A stretch of 64,000 nt of DNA from JAHDHW01 sp965277415 (GTDB lineage: Bacteria; Bacteroidota; Bacteroidia; Chitinophagales; Saprospiraceae), in contig CBDICS010000109.1 of assembly GCA_965277415.1 (NCBI GenBank), forward strand, positions 186,001 to 250,000, given 5' to 3'. Numbering within the stretch: position 1 is the first letter of the stretch; each line of letters starts with the position of its first letter. Made by a program: the position numbers and the translations under genes. The notes under the pieces were generated by a model, which had not been told where the DNA came from, did not search any database, and worked only from the letters and a program-made list of their open reading frames with translations. Shown piece after piece: positions 43,081 to 51,046 of this stretch.

Positions 43081-43122
43081 TATAAGGATATAGCTATCTA
43101 AACCCACAACTATATCCTTATA
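43081..43122. terminator. Terminator-like hairpin between convergent genes
   Basis: Perfect 13-bp stem (TATAAGGATATAG and CTATATCCTTATA) with a 16-nt loop, between the four-helix-bundle gene (+) and the glycosyltransferase gene (-). The AT-rich stem makes it weaker than the others. Confidence 0.55.
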
Positions 43123-43168
43123 TACTCTATCCAGTTGTCTTTACTTTGTTTTATCTTCCTATCTATAC

Positions 43169-43885
43169 TCACTTTGCCCAAAGGTTATATTTCAAAATAC
43201 ACCAAATTGCCCGAAAGCCATCTTTCCATCCAATCTTTTTACCTTCACTATAAGTTCGGCCGTAGTAAGAAATACCGACTTCATAAATACGGATATCTTT
43301 AATCCTGGATATTTTTGCTGTTACTTCAGGTTCAAAACCAAATCGTTTTTCTTTAAGATGAAGATTTTGGATAATGTTTGTCCTAAATAACTTATAACAT
43401 GTCTCCATGTCTGTAAGATTTAGATCCGTAAACATATTAGATAGATTTGTTAACCAACGATTACCTATAGAATGCCAATAAAATAAAATTCGGTGTGGCT
43501 TTCCTCCAACAAACCTTGAGCCGTATACAACATCTGCTTCACCCGATATTATTGGTTTAAGCAATAAATTATATTCTTCAGGGTCATACTCTAAATCTGC
43601 ATCTTGGATAATCAAAAAGTCCCCCGTTGCTTTACCAATCCCCGTATGAAGGGCCGCACCTTTACCCTTGTTTTTATCATGACTAATCACTTGAATATCT
43701 AAATCTGGATGAGCACTTTGATATTTCCCAATGACGTTTATTGTATCATCTGTTGAGTAATCATTGACAATAATTATTTCCTTTCTAATACTATTGATCA
43801 AATTGACTGCCTTCACTTTATTCAAAATAAGGTGAATGGTTTTGGCTTCATTAAATGCCGGGATAATGATAGACAGTTTTTCCAT
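43169..43885 (-). CDS. Glycosyltransferase family 2, polyprenyl-phosphate sugar synthase-like
   Basis: 238 aa, one GT-A domain without the C-terminal membrane helices of some relatives. LSIIIPAFNEAKTIHLIL, IVNDYSTDDT, KGKGAALHTGIGKATGDFLIIQDADLEYDPEEY (DxD-type QDADLEYDP) and VYGSRFVGG are as in dolichyl/undecaprenyl-phosphate mannose or glucose synthases (DPM1-like). It would transfer a sugar from a nucleotide to a lipid carrier at the membrane. Single gene; a -7 element ends 7 nt before the ATG. Confidence 0.88.
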   Translation of the reverse strand: MEKLSIIIPAFNEAKTIHLILNKVKAVNLINSIRKEIIIVNDYSTDDTINVIGKYQSAHPDLDIQVISHDKNKGKGAALHTGIGKATGDFLIIQDADLEYDPEEYNLLLKPIISGEADVVYGSRFVGGKPHRILFYWHSIGNRWLTNLSNMFTDLNLTDMETCYKLFRTNIIQNLHLKEKRFGFEPEVTAKISRIKDIRIYEVGISYYGRTYSEGKKIGWKDGFRAIWCILKYNLWAK

Positions 43886-43892
43886 AGAACCA

Positions 43893-43900
43893 CAAATATA
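43893..43900 (-). promoter_or_regulatory. -7 element of the glycosyltransferase gene, 7 nt before the start codon
   Basis: Minus-strand TATATTTG, exact match to TAnnTTTG; implies a leader of only a few nucleotides. Confidence 0.55.
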
Positions 43901-44007
43901 TTGAGAACATATCTAAAATGAGTACTTGATCCGATGATAAGTTAGGTACGAAGTAGAAAAAGGCCTTTTCTAGGGATATACTGTCAAAACCTTATATCTG
44001 TGGAGAA

Positions 44008-45045
44008 TTATTTTCTTATCTGGAATTTTTCTACTTTCGAATTCATATATCGAAACCAAAGTGGCGGTAATAATGCCAAAATCATAGACGCTGGATAGCC
44101 AAGTGGTAATTGTGGACTTTCATCGAAGTGTCGGAGGATTTGATATTTTCTTGTTGCTTTAAAATGGTGATCAGAATGTCGAGTTAGCTCATATAAAAAG
44201 ATTCGTCCAAGTTCATGATTAGAGTTCCAAGAATGAAATGGTTGAATATTCTCATATCGTCCTGAGGCAAGTTTTTTTCTACGCAATCCATAATGTTCAA
44301 TATAATTAACTGTTTCCAATAGAATAATGCCTGCAATTGCAATAGCTAAAACAAAAGGAATCATCTCCCAACCAAATACAGCTCCGATACTAAGTACATA
44401 AACAATCTGAAACCAAATCATTTCATTATCAATACTAAATACTTGTTTTCCTGTGCTTCTAAGCCGTTGCGCTTCCAATTTCCAGGCACTGAGATAACTA
44501 TATGTAACTGATCGAATCCAAAAAGCATAGATATTCTCACCAAGCCGAGAAGAGGCGGGGTCTTCATCTGTCGCTACGTTTTTATGATGTCCTCGATTGT
44601 GTTCAATAAAAAAATGCATATACAAAGCCGACATTAATAAGATTTTTGACATCAACTGTTCATGCTTTGTTGTCCGATGTCCAAGTTCGTGCGCCACATT
44701 TATACCTATAGAACCAATGAGCACCCCGATGTTCAAAGTCATCCCAACTGTCTCAAACGTAGTCAAACCACCAGCTTGTAAAGTAGAAAAGTAATATAAA
44801 ATTAATGCAAAAAGTATAGGAATATTAAGGTATAACAGAACATCAAATAAGATGGATATTGATTTCTTATCTTCTTGCTCCTTAGAAAAATTTGAATTCG
44901 AATAAGGTAGAATCAATTCCAGTATTGGAACCAAAACAAAGGCCACATAAAATGCACCAAAAGACCAAAAGCCTCCATAATAAATCCCTAAAAAAGCTGC
45001 TAAAGGAGCTATATAAGCAAACAAGTACTTTAAGTCTTGTATCAT
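44008..45045 (-). CDS. AlkB-type alkane 1-monooxygenase / membrane diiron hydroxylase
   Basis: 345 aa with about six membrane helices. The eight-histidine diiron set is complete: HELGHRTTKH, EHNRGHHKNVATDEDPA, and LTRHSDHHFKATRKYQILRH, plus the NYIEHYGLRR motif that separates AlkB-type alkane hydroxylases from ordinary fatty-acid desaturases. It should hydroxylate the terminal carbon of alkanes or of other aliphatic chains, using electrons from a rubredoxin or ferredoxin. No rubredoxin gene is adjacent, but a PaaE-like ferredoxin reductase with its own 2Fe-2S domain is encoded 3 kb away. Single gene. Confidence 0.88.
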   Translation of the reverse strand: MIQDLKYLFAYIAPLAAFLGIYYGGFWSFGAFYVAFVLVPILELILPYSNSNFSKEQEDKKSISILFDVLLYLNIPILFALILYYFSTLQAGGLTTFETVGMTLNIGVLIGSIGINVAHELGHRTTKHEQLMSKILLMSALYMHFFIEHNRGHHKNVATDEDPASSRLGENIYAFWIRSVTYSYLSAWKLEAQRLRSTGKQVFSIDNEMIWFQIVYVLSIGAVFGWEMIPFVLAIAIAGIILLETVNYIEHYGLRRKKLASGRYENIQPFHSWNSNHELGRIFLYELTRHSDHHFKATRKYQILRHFDESPQLPLGYPASMILALLPPLWFRYMNSKVEKFQIRK

Positions 45046-45382
45046 TTTTCTTTATTTCTATGAATTTATGAAGTTGTTCAAAAATAAGCTTTTTAAAGAT
45101 TAAATGTAAGTTCCATAGTATGAAGTTGTTTAAAAATAGCTCACTAAACTACGAAACGATCTTTTGCTTCAATACTTCGTTATAAAAACCTCACGTAGCC
45201 CTGCTACGCATCGATTTTAAAGCCTCGTCTTGATGCAAAATATCTGTTTCTCATAATAGCAGCCATTTTTAAACAACTTCTATTAATGTTGTTTGGGTAA
45301 TCAAGCAAAATTCAAAAAATAGTTGTTCATCTTTTGAACCTCACTTCCCATTTCGTGTATACCAATATAAAACAATAAATAA
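45046..45382. other. Intergenic region with nested repeat ends
   Basis: Contains a complete MITE-like element (45122-45280) and, just before it, a lone left end (GAAGTTGTTCAAAAATAAGC at 45070) also preceded by TAT, as if one copy had inserted next to or into another. No gene seen. Confidence 0.55.
45119..45283. repeat. MITE-like element with terminal inverted repeats and TAT target duplication
   Basis: Ends GAAGTTGTTTAAAAATAGC (45122-45140) and GCCATTTTTAAACAACTTC (45262-45280), 18 of 19 complementary, flanked by TAT on both sides. Interior hairpin CGTAGC/GCTACG as in the element at 25767-25929. About 159 bp, no coding capacity. Confidence 0.75.
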
Positions 45383-46540
45383 ATGAAATCATTTTTCCTT
45401 ATCCCTATTCTTATATTAACCAATGTTTTATTATTCGCTCAAGAACCAGAGCAAGTATATTCTATTACAAGACTTCAAAAGGATTATACTTATTACAGTC
45501 AACAAGCTCATCTCTGGGAAAAAGAGATCAAAACATCTCCAAATGATGCAAATGCTTGGTTCAATTATTATACGGCTGCAAGAATGAATAATATGTTTGC
45601 TGGCAAAGATGGAGCACGCTATGATATTGAGACAATTATAGAAGATTTAAAGGCCAAGCTACCTAACACATTTGAATATCACTATGTCTCTTTCGTTCAG
45701 AACCATAGAAAGCCAGAAGGTTATGAACATCTCAAAAAAGCATATACTATTGATCAAAGCAGATATGAGCCATGGGATTCATTTATCACGAAGGCTGAAA
45801 TCGAGGGAGATACTAAAACTATGAAAACTTTTTTTGAGAAATGGTATAATCATAAACTCTATTCACCTGGCATAACTTCTTGGAATTATAATGTCTTAAT
45901 TGGCCTCGATAAAGATGCTCTTCTTTTGACTTTTGGTGATAATGATACTTATCCACTTTGGTTACTTCAGTCATTTAAAAATATTAGAACAGATGTAAAA
46001 GTAGTGAACACCTCCCTATTAATGCATCCGCCGTATCAGGAAAAAGTTTTTAAGGATCTAGGTATCCCTACTTTTGAAGAAACATTAGAAGATGTAGGTG
46101 ATTTTCAACTTTTCAGAAATAAACTCATGGAACATGTTTTGAAAAACACTAACCGTTCTTCTTATATTGGTATCAGTTCTCCTGCTAGTTTTAGAAAGAA
46201 ACACCATGATCAACTTTATCCAATTGGCTTGGCTTTTAAATACAGTCTTGATGATTTTGATCATGTCGCCGTAATCCGTAAAAATTATGAAACTTTATTT
46301 TTAAAAGATTATTTAAAAACAAATCTGGTCAATGATTTTAGTCAATCAGTTGTAGACCATATGAACAAACAATACATTCCTTGTTTGACAGTTTTATATA
46401 AACATTATATAGGAAGTGGTGAAAAAACGAAAGCAAACGAGGTAAAAGATTTATTGCTGAGTATCGGCGAAAAGAGTGATAAACAAGCTGAAGTTCAAAG
46501 CTTTTTAGCAAAATTTAATAAGGACGCAGTTCAAAAATAA
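45383..46540 (+). CDS. Secreted protein with a DUF2723-like GDNDTxPLWLLQ motif
   Basis: 385 aa. Signal peptide 1-19 (ending LLFAQ), a helical TPR-like N-terminal part (WFNYYTAARMNNMFAGKDGA...), then ALLLTFGDNDTYPLWLLQSFKNIRTDVKVVNTSLL. That segment closely resembles the soluble C-terminal domain of DUF2723 proteins (GDNDTFPLWYLQ...R-DVRVVN), which are large membrane proteins; here it occurs without any membrane helices and after a signal peptide. I cannot assign a function. It lies 50 bp before an ECF sigma gene on the same strand and may be in its operon. Confidence 0.65.
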   Translation: MKSFFLIPILILTNVLLFAQEPEQVYSITRLQKDYTYYSQQAHLWEKEIKTSPNDANAWFNYYTAARMNNMFAGKDGARYDIETIIEDLKAKLPNTFEYHYVSFVQNHRKPEGYEHLKKAYTIDQSRYEPWDSFITKAEIEGDTKTMKTFFEKWYNHKLYSPGITSWNYNVLIGLDKDALLLTFGDNDTYPLWLLQSFKNIRTDVKVVNTSLLMHPPYQEKVFKDLGIPTFEETLEDVGDFQLFRNKLMEHVLKNTNRSSYIGISSPASFRKKHHDQLYPIGLAFKYSLDDFDHVAVIRKNYETLFLKDYLKTNLVNDFSQSVVDHMNKQYIPCLTVLYKHYIGSGEKTKANEVKDLLLSIGEKSDKQAEVQSFLAKFNKDAVQK

Positions 46541-46590
46541 CATCGTCTATACTGGACTCTTATTAATTTTCTATCCCTTAATATTCGTAA

Positions 46591-47208
46591 ATGCTATTTT
46601 TTAAAAAGAAATATAAAATACTCAAGGATGAAGAACTGATGCCTTATATCGTCAAAGGAAATGAGCAAGCCTTTGACGAACTATATAGTCGCTATAGTTC
46701 AAAAATGCATTACTATTTTTTTCGAATGCTCGGGCAAAATCAAGATCGAGCTGATGATTTCACTCAGGATTTATTTATTAAAGTAATCGAAAAGGGAGCT
46801 TATTTTGATACAAATCAACGGTTTTCCACCTGGCTATACGCAGTAGCAGGCAACATGTGTAAAAACGAATATCGTCGATTGGAACGTAAACCAGAACAAG
46901 CTCTACCAGAACATTTTGAAATAGCGATGGCTCGAGATGGTATATACTTCGAAGCGGAATCAGACCTTCAACTTTTTAAAGATCACCTTCAAAAGGCATT
47001 AAAAAACCTAGACTTTGCTCATCGCGAATGTTTTATCCTTCGATACCAACAAGATTTAGGGATTAGAGAAATTAGCGAAGTTTTGGGCTGCCCGGAAGGC
47101 ACTGTAAAATCCCGTTTGTATTATACCCTCCGAAAACTCGCAGAGCAACTGCATTTTTTTAATCCAAATGCGTCAAAAAAAAAGAAACATGAATCGCAAA
47201 CTAGATAA
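46591..47208 (+). CDS. ECF-type RNA polymerase sigma factor
   Basis: 205 aa. Region 2: GNEQAFDELYSRYSSKMHYYFFRMLGQNQDRADDFTQDLFIKVIEKGAYFDTNQRFSTWLYAVAGNMCKNEYRR; region 4: LDFAHRECFILRYQQDLGIREISEVLGCPEGTVKSRLYYTLRKLAEQL. A short basic tail follows. Distinct in sequence from the ECF factor at 22150-22701. The next gene overlaps its 3' end and encodes a probable membrane anti-sigma factor, the usual arrangement for signal-controlled ECF factors. The preceding secreted gene could be part of the same unit. Confidence 0.92.
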   Translation: MLFFKKKYKILKDEELMPYIVKGNEQAFDELYSRYSSKMHYYFFRMLGQNQDRADDFTQDLFIKVIEKGAYFDTNQRFSTWLYAVAGNMCKNEYRRLERKPEQALPEHFEIAMARDGIYFEAESDLQLFKDHLQKALKNLDFAHRECFILRYQQDLGIREISEVLGCPEGTVKSRLYYTLRKLAEQLHFFNPNASKKKKHESQTR

Positions 47209-47866
47209 GATGGAATACCTTCTGATTAATAAAGATTATCAGACGCTTCTTCCCGACGAAAAAGAATGGATCGATCAGCAATATACTGCCGATGAATATA
47301 ATGCGATGCGTATAGCTCTACAAAAAAGTAATCATCTCTTCAAAAAAGAACAGACCCATCCTAATCCCGAAATACAATCAAGATTACGTCATAGACTCCA
47401 GCAATCAAAAACACCTGCTAAAGTCACGCCTTTATTCTCATATCGTATACCTGCTTGGCAGGCTATTGCAGCTTTTGCTTTAATTTTGTTTTTTATCCCT
47501 CAACTTCGGCAAAATCAAATACCCGAACCAGAGCAAATTTTCATCTATCAAACAGATACTGTTTTTAAGGAAATTCCTTTTCAAAACATCATTAATCATC
47601 CTTTTGTAGATACGCTCATCGATATTCCTGCAGCAGGAAAAATCTTAAATCGAACTAATAGATCTCCAATTAAGGCTAGTACTGTGGTTTTTAGTAAGGA
47701 TTCTTCATTAAGTACCAATTTGTCTAAAAACGTAGCTGATTATTTTGCTACAAGCTATGATACGGTATCTGTTGAAAACGTAATTGCACGCTACCTCAAA
47801 GATTCCGTCAAAAGCTATCGAATTGATATTGATACTGGATTTCAGGATATGGGAAGGGTCTATTAA
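47189..47866 (+). CDS. Putative anti-sigma factor, single-pass membrane protein
   Basis: 225 aa from the ATG at 47189 (MNRKLDKMEYLLINKDYQTL); a frame from 47168 and a start at 47210 are also possible. A cytoplasmic helical domain of about 85 residues, one membrane helix (about 92-108, AWQAIAAFALILFFIP) and a periplasmic part of about 115 residues make up the protein. There is no zinc-binding motif. It overlaps the end of the sigma gene by 20 bp, implying translational coupling, and topology and position support an anti-sigma role; no sequence motif proves it. The periplasmic part would be the signal-sensing side. Confidence 0.6.
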   Translation: MNRKLDKMEYLLINKDYQTLLPDEKEWIDQQYTADEYNAMRIALQKSNHLFKKEQTHPNPEIQSRLRHRLQQSKTPAKVTPLFSYRIPAWQAIAAFALILFFIPQLRQNQIPEPEQIFIYQTDTVFKEIPFQNIINHPFVDTLIDIPAAGKILNRTNRSPIKASTVVFSKDSSLSTNLSKNVADYFATSYDTVSVENVIARYLKDSVKSYRIDIDTGFQDMGRVY

Positions 47867-48009
47867 AATATCTTGAGGATGTAAGCTCTGGCCTATTTTT
47901 GTGCTCTGTTTATTAAATAAAGTAGGCAAGTATTGTTATTGGTCAATGTTTATTAGTAAGTTTTACTTAAAATTTGGCAACACACATATAATCTTATTCC
48001 TTTTTCTTA

Positions 48010-48017
48010 TACCTTCG
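48010..48017 (+). promoter_or_regulatory. Possible -7 element of the ferredoxin-reductase gene
   Basis: TACCTTCG, one mismatch to TAnnTTTG, about 35 nt before the ATG at 48053. Confidence 0.35.
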
Positions 48018-48052
48018 CAGAACACAAACAAAACTAATCTGTTCAAACTGGT

Positions 48053-49165
48053 ATGAGTACACAATTTTATAGCTTAAAAGTAAAGGAAGTAATTCAGGAA
48101 ACAGACGATTGTGTTTCCTTATCTCTTGATATTCCAACTGATCTAAACGATATATTCCAATATACACAAGGTCAATATGCAACACTAAAATTTGAGCTCA
48201 ATGGTCAAAGTGTTCGCCGGGCCTATTCGATGTCTAGTAGTCCCCTTGATGATGATTTTACAGTCTCTGTCAAATTACTAAAAGGAGGACTTGTATCTAC
48301 ACACATCAATCGTAATATTAAAGCAGGCATGGAAATCGAGGTAATGCCTCCTGACGGTCGTTTTTTTACAAAACTGAATGAAGAACATCGGAAAAGCTAT
48401 TACTTATTTGCTGCAGGCAGTGGCATTACTCCTTTAATGTCTATACTAAAAACGATTGTAGAAAAGGAGCCTCAAAGTACTGTCTTTTTGTTATATGGGA
48501 ATCGAGATGAAGATTCTACTATCTTCAAAAGTCAACTTGATCAATTAGAAAAACGTTATGCTGGGCAATTGATTATCGAGTATATTCTTAGCCAGCCAAA
48601 GAAAGAAAAAAAAGGCGGCCTGGGTGGCTTTTTCAAAAAATCAGTATCTAGTTGGCAAGGAAAGATCGGGAGGGTTGATCAGGAGCATAGTTCAAACTTT
48701 CTTATTCAAAATCCTCCACGCACAGAAACCAGTGAATACTTTATTTGTGGACCAGGAGTTATGATAGATATTGTTGAAGACGTGCTTTTGAAGAGAGGCA
48801 TATCAAAAAGTAATATTCATACAGAGCGATTTACAAATGCTGATTCTAATTTACCTAAAACAACAGTAAACCCTACTACAACTGAAGGTAGTTCAAAAAT
48901 CATTGTACACCTTGATGGTGATAAAATAGAAATGTCAATTGATGATAATAAAACAATCCTTGACAAATTATTAGAACTCAAACATGAACCACCTTATTCT
49001 TGTACTTCAGGAGCTTGCTCTACATGTATGGCTAAGCTTATCAAAGGAAGTGTAACGATGGATGCTTGTTTTGCCTTAGACGATGATGAAGTAGCTGATG
49101 GGTTTATTTTAACTTGTCAATCACATCCGAATGAATCTGAGGTAGAGATCACTTTTGAGGTGTAG
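48053..49165 (+). CDS. PaaE-like NAD(P)H:ferredoxin oxidoreductase with C-terminal 2Fe-2S domain
   Basis: 370 aa: FAD-binding domain (about 1-105, RRAYSMSSSPLDDD is the flavin motif), NAD(P)-binding domain (about 108-245, FAAGSGITPLMSILKTI and YFICGPGVMIDIVEDVL), then a plant-type ferredoxin domain (about 283-370) with CTSGACSTC and the distant fourth cysteine in LTCQSHP. It passes electrons from NAD(P)H through FAD to the 2Fe-2S centre for an oxygenase. In phenylacetate degraders PaaE serves PaaABC; no such genes are here, and the AlkB-type hydroxylase 3 kb upstream is a candidate partner. A Lys/Gly-rich loop (KKEKKGGLGGFFKK) is an insertion in the middle domain. Confidence 0.9.
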   Translation: MSTQFYSLKVKEVIQETDDCVSLSLDIPTDLNDIFQYTQGQYATLKFELNGQSVRRAYSMSSSPLDDDFTVSVKLLKGGLVSTHINRNIKAGMEIEVMPPDGRFFTKLNEEHRKSYYLFAAGSGITPLMSILKTIVEKEPQSTVFLLYGNRDEDSTIFKSQLDQLEKRYAGQLIIEYILSQPKKEKKGGLGGFFKKSVSSWQGKIGRVDQEHSSNFLIQNPPRTETSEYFICGPGVMIDIVEDVLLKRGISKSNIHTERFTNADSNLPKTTVNPTTTEGSSKIIVHLDGDKIEMSIDDNKTILDKLLELKHEPPYSCTSGACSTCMAKLIKGSVTMDACFALDDDEVADGFILTCQSHPNESEVEITFEV

Positions 49166-49210
49166 GGGGAGTCAGAGGGTCAGGAAAGTCAGAGTGGTCA
49201 GGGGGTCAGA
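49166..49210. repeat. Left GTCAG-type short repeat block
   Basis: Tandem GTCAG-based words (GTCAGAGG, GTCAGGAAA, GTCAGAGTG, GTCAGGGG, GTCAGATAG) directly after the reductase stop. Their complement occurs at 49614-49682 on the other side of the decayed four-helix-bundle gene. Confidence 0.8.
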
Positions 49211-49224
49211 TAGCCAGAAAAATT

Positions 49225-49540
49225 GGGTGTGATGGGACTGGTTCTTTAAGCTTTTTTCTATATTGGTTTTACAGGAAATCATCACTTTAATGATTTCTGA
49301 AGTTTCTTTTTTTATTCCATCTGGCACTGTAATATTCAAGTGATATTCATCAATTAATTCTAAGCAATAGATTGTTTCATCTGCCTCTTCAATAACAATA
49401 CAATATTTAGCATATTTTCTCTAAGGGATCGGGCTACACAAGAAGCCCTAAAATTGACCCCAAAGAAGTAGTACATCTTATCAACTGCCTTCTCATCATC
49501 TTTACTTCTTCATTTTTTGAAGTGCAGCGTAAAATTTCAT
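49225..49540 (-). pseudogene. Decayed four-helix-bundle (S23 family) gene
   Basis: Translating the minus strand in three frames recovers consecutive pieces of the family: KFYAALQKM, then RRQLIRCTTSLG, then VNFRASCVARSLRE, then AKYCIVIEEADETIYCLELIDEYHLN and GIKKETSEIIKVMIS. They line up with the intact protein at 42707-43072 in the same order. At least three small indels separate them, two of which look like single-base losses in G and A runs, and stops occur in every frame. It is therefore a pseudogene unless the indels are sequencing errors. It is bracketed by inverted blocks of GTCAG/CTGAC repeats. Confidence 0.8.
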
Positions 49541-49610
49541 ATGCAGTACTCTGCTATCTCAAAATTTTAACATCTCATGATATAGCAACTCAGATACGGT
49601 TTTCACTTAC

Positions 49611-49682
49611 TCTGACTTTCTGACCACTCTGACCACTCTGACTTTCTAACCACCTGACTACTCTGACTTTCTGACCACCTGA
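49611..49682. repeat. Right CTGAC-type short repeat block
   Basis: Tandem words CTCTGACTTT, CTGACCA, CTCTGACCA, CTAACCAC, CTGACTA and so on; the reverse complement of the block at 49166-49210. Ends at the 3' end of the ABC permease gene. Confidence 0.8.
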
Positions 49683-49685
49683 ATC

Positions 49686-50993
49686 CTAATCCCGATAAAA
49701 CAACCACTTCCCAATCTCCTTAAAGCTTACCTTTTTACCATACATTAATATCCCAACACGATAAATTCTTGCAGACAGCCAAACAAAGAAAACCGATGTT
49801 GCAGCCAATACCAACATAGACACAATAACCTGCCAAACAGGTGGACTAAAAGCCAAACGGGCAGGCATGACAATGGGAGAAAACAATGGAAAAATAGAAG
49901 ACCAAATGGCCAGATTACTTTGAGGTGCAGTGACAACTACCATCATAATATATAAGGCAAGTACAACAGGAATAGTAATCGGAATCGTCAAAGCCTGACC
50001 CTCACCTAGATCATCGCCCATTGCTGAACCAACTGCTGCAAAAAGAGATGCATATAAAAAATATCCTCCTAGAAAATAAAACAAGAATAATGGTAATATT
50101 CCCCACCAGTTCATTTTTTTAAATTCTACTATAAATTGCCTTATGTCATCTTCCTTTCCTGAAATATCGATCTCTGACCCTGCTGCCGCTGCCGAATTCA
50201 TTTGTTCTACATCAAAATCAAAAATCAACCCGACTATAAAATAACCAATTGGGATTAAAATAGCCCATATCAATATCTGAGTTAAACCTACTGCCCCTAC
50301 ACCAATTATTTTTCCCATCATCAGTTGAAAAGGTTTGACCGATGATATCATCACCTCAACAATACGACTCGTTTTCTCTTCCATGACGCTACGCATCACC
50401 ATCATTCCGTAAATAAAAATAGTAATGTACATGATAAAACCCATCACTCCACCAATACCTGCGCCGATAATACTCGCAAAAGTACTTTCGCCTTCATCAT
50501 TCTCTTTGATCAAACTTACGTTCGAAGCAAGGCTTTTCAATTGATCCTCATTTAGTTTCAACTCCCTCATCTTATAATCCCGAATCTTACTGCCTATTTT
50601 ATCCCCAATCTGATTATGCATATCAAGTCCCAATTGCTCTTTGGAATGATAATAGGCTGAAAAATCTTTAGTTTTTATATTTTTTACATTAGGAACTTTT
50701 ATAATGATGTCATATTCTGATTCATCAATATTAGCGACCAGATCATCAAAAGATTTTTGCTCAATAGTAAAGAATAGGTTTTCTTCATCAGCAGGTGCAT
50801 GCTTATTCAATATATCAAATTCGTCAACTACTGCGACCTTCAATTTATCATCTCCTTGGTAAGAAAATATAAATCCAACAATGACAAAAAATAAGATAAA
50901 AGCAAATGGAGTAAGAACGGTTGCAAGAATAAAAGAGCGTTTTTTAACTCTTGTTAAATACTCTCGTTTTATGATTAGCCAAAGTTTATTCAT
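49686..50993 (-). CDS. ABC-2 type transporter permease (NatB-like)
   Basis: 435 aa. N-terminal KREYLTRVKKRSFILATVLTPFAFILFFVIVGFIF (first membrane helix), a long extracytoplasmic region (about 45-180), then five to six helices with the conserved EEKTSRIVEVMISSVKPFQLMMGKIIGVGAVGLTQ, the ABC-2 signature. It forms the membrane part of an exporter with the ATPase encoded 54 bp upstream; related NatAB systems export Na+ or other solutes, and the substrate here is not known. The 3' end abuts the CTGAC repeat block. Confidence 0.9.
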   Translation of the reverse strand: MNKLWLIIKREYLTRVKKRSFILATVLTPFAFILFFVIVGFIFSYQGDDKLKVAVVDEFDILNKHAPADEENLFFTIEQKSFDDLVANIDESEYDIIIKVPNVKNIKTKDFSAYYHSKEQLGLDMHNQIGDKIGSKIRDYKMRELKLNEDQLKSLASNVSLIKENDEGESTFASIIGAGIGGVMGFIMYITIFIYGMMVMRSVMEEKTSRIVEVMISSVKPFQLMMGKIIGVGAVGLTQILIWAILIPIGYFIVGLIFDFDVEQMNSAAAAGSEIDISGKEDDIRQFIVEFKKMNWWGILPLFLFYFLGGYFLYASLFAAVGSAMGDDLGEGQALTIPITIPVVLALYIMMVVVTAPQSNLAIWSSIFPLFSPIVMPARLAFSPPVWQVIVSMLVLAATSVFFVWLSARIYRVGILMYGKKVSFKEIGKWLFYRD

Positions 50994-51046
50994 TTTGATT
51001 GATTAGTTGATTTGTAAAAAGATTTAAGGCAGCTCGTTTTCAGTGA

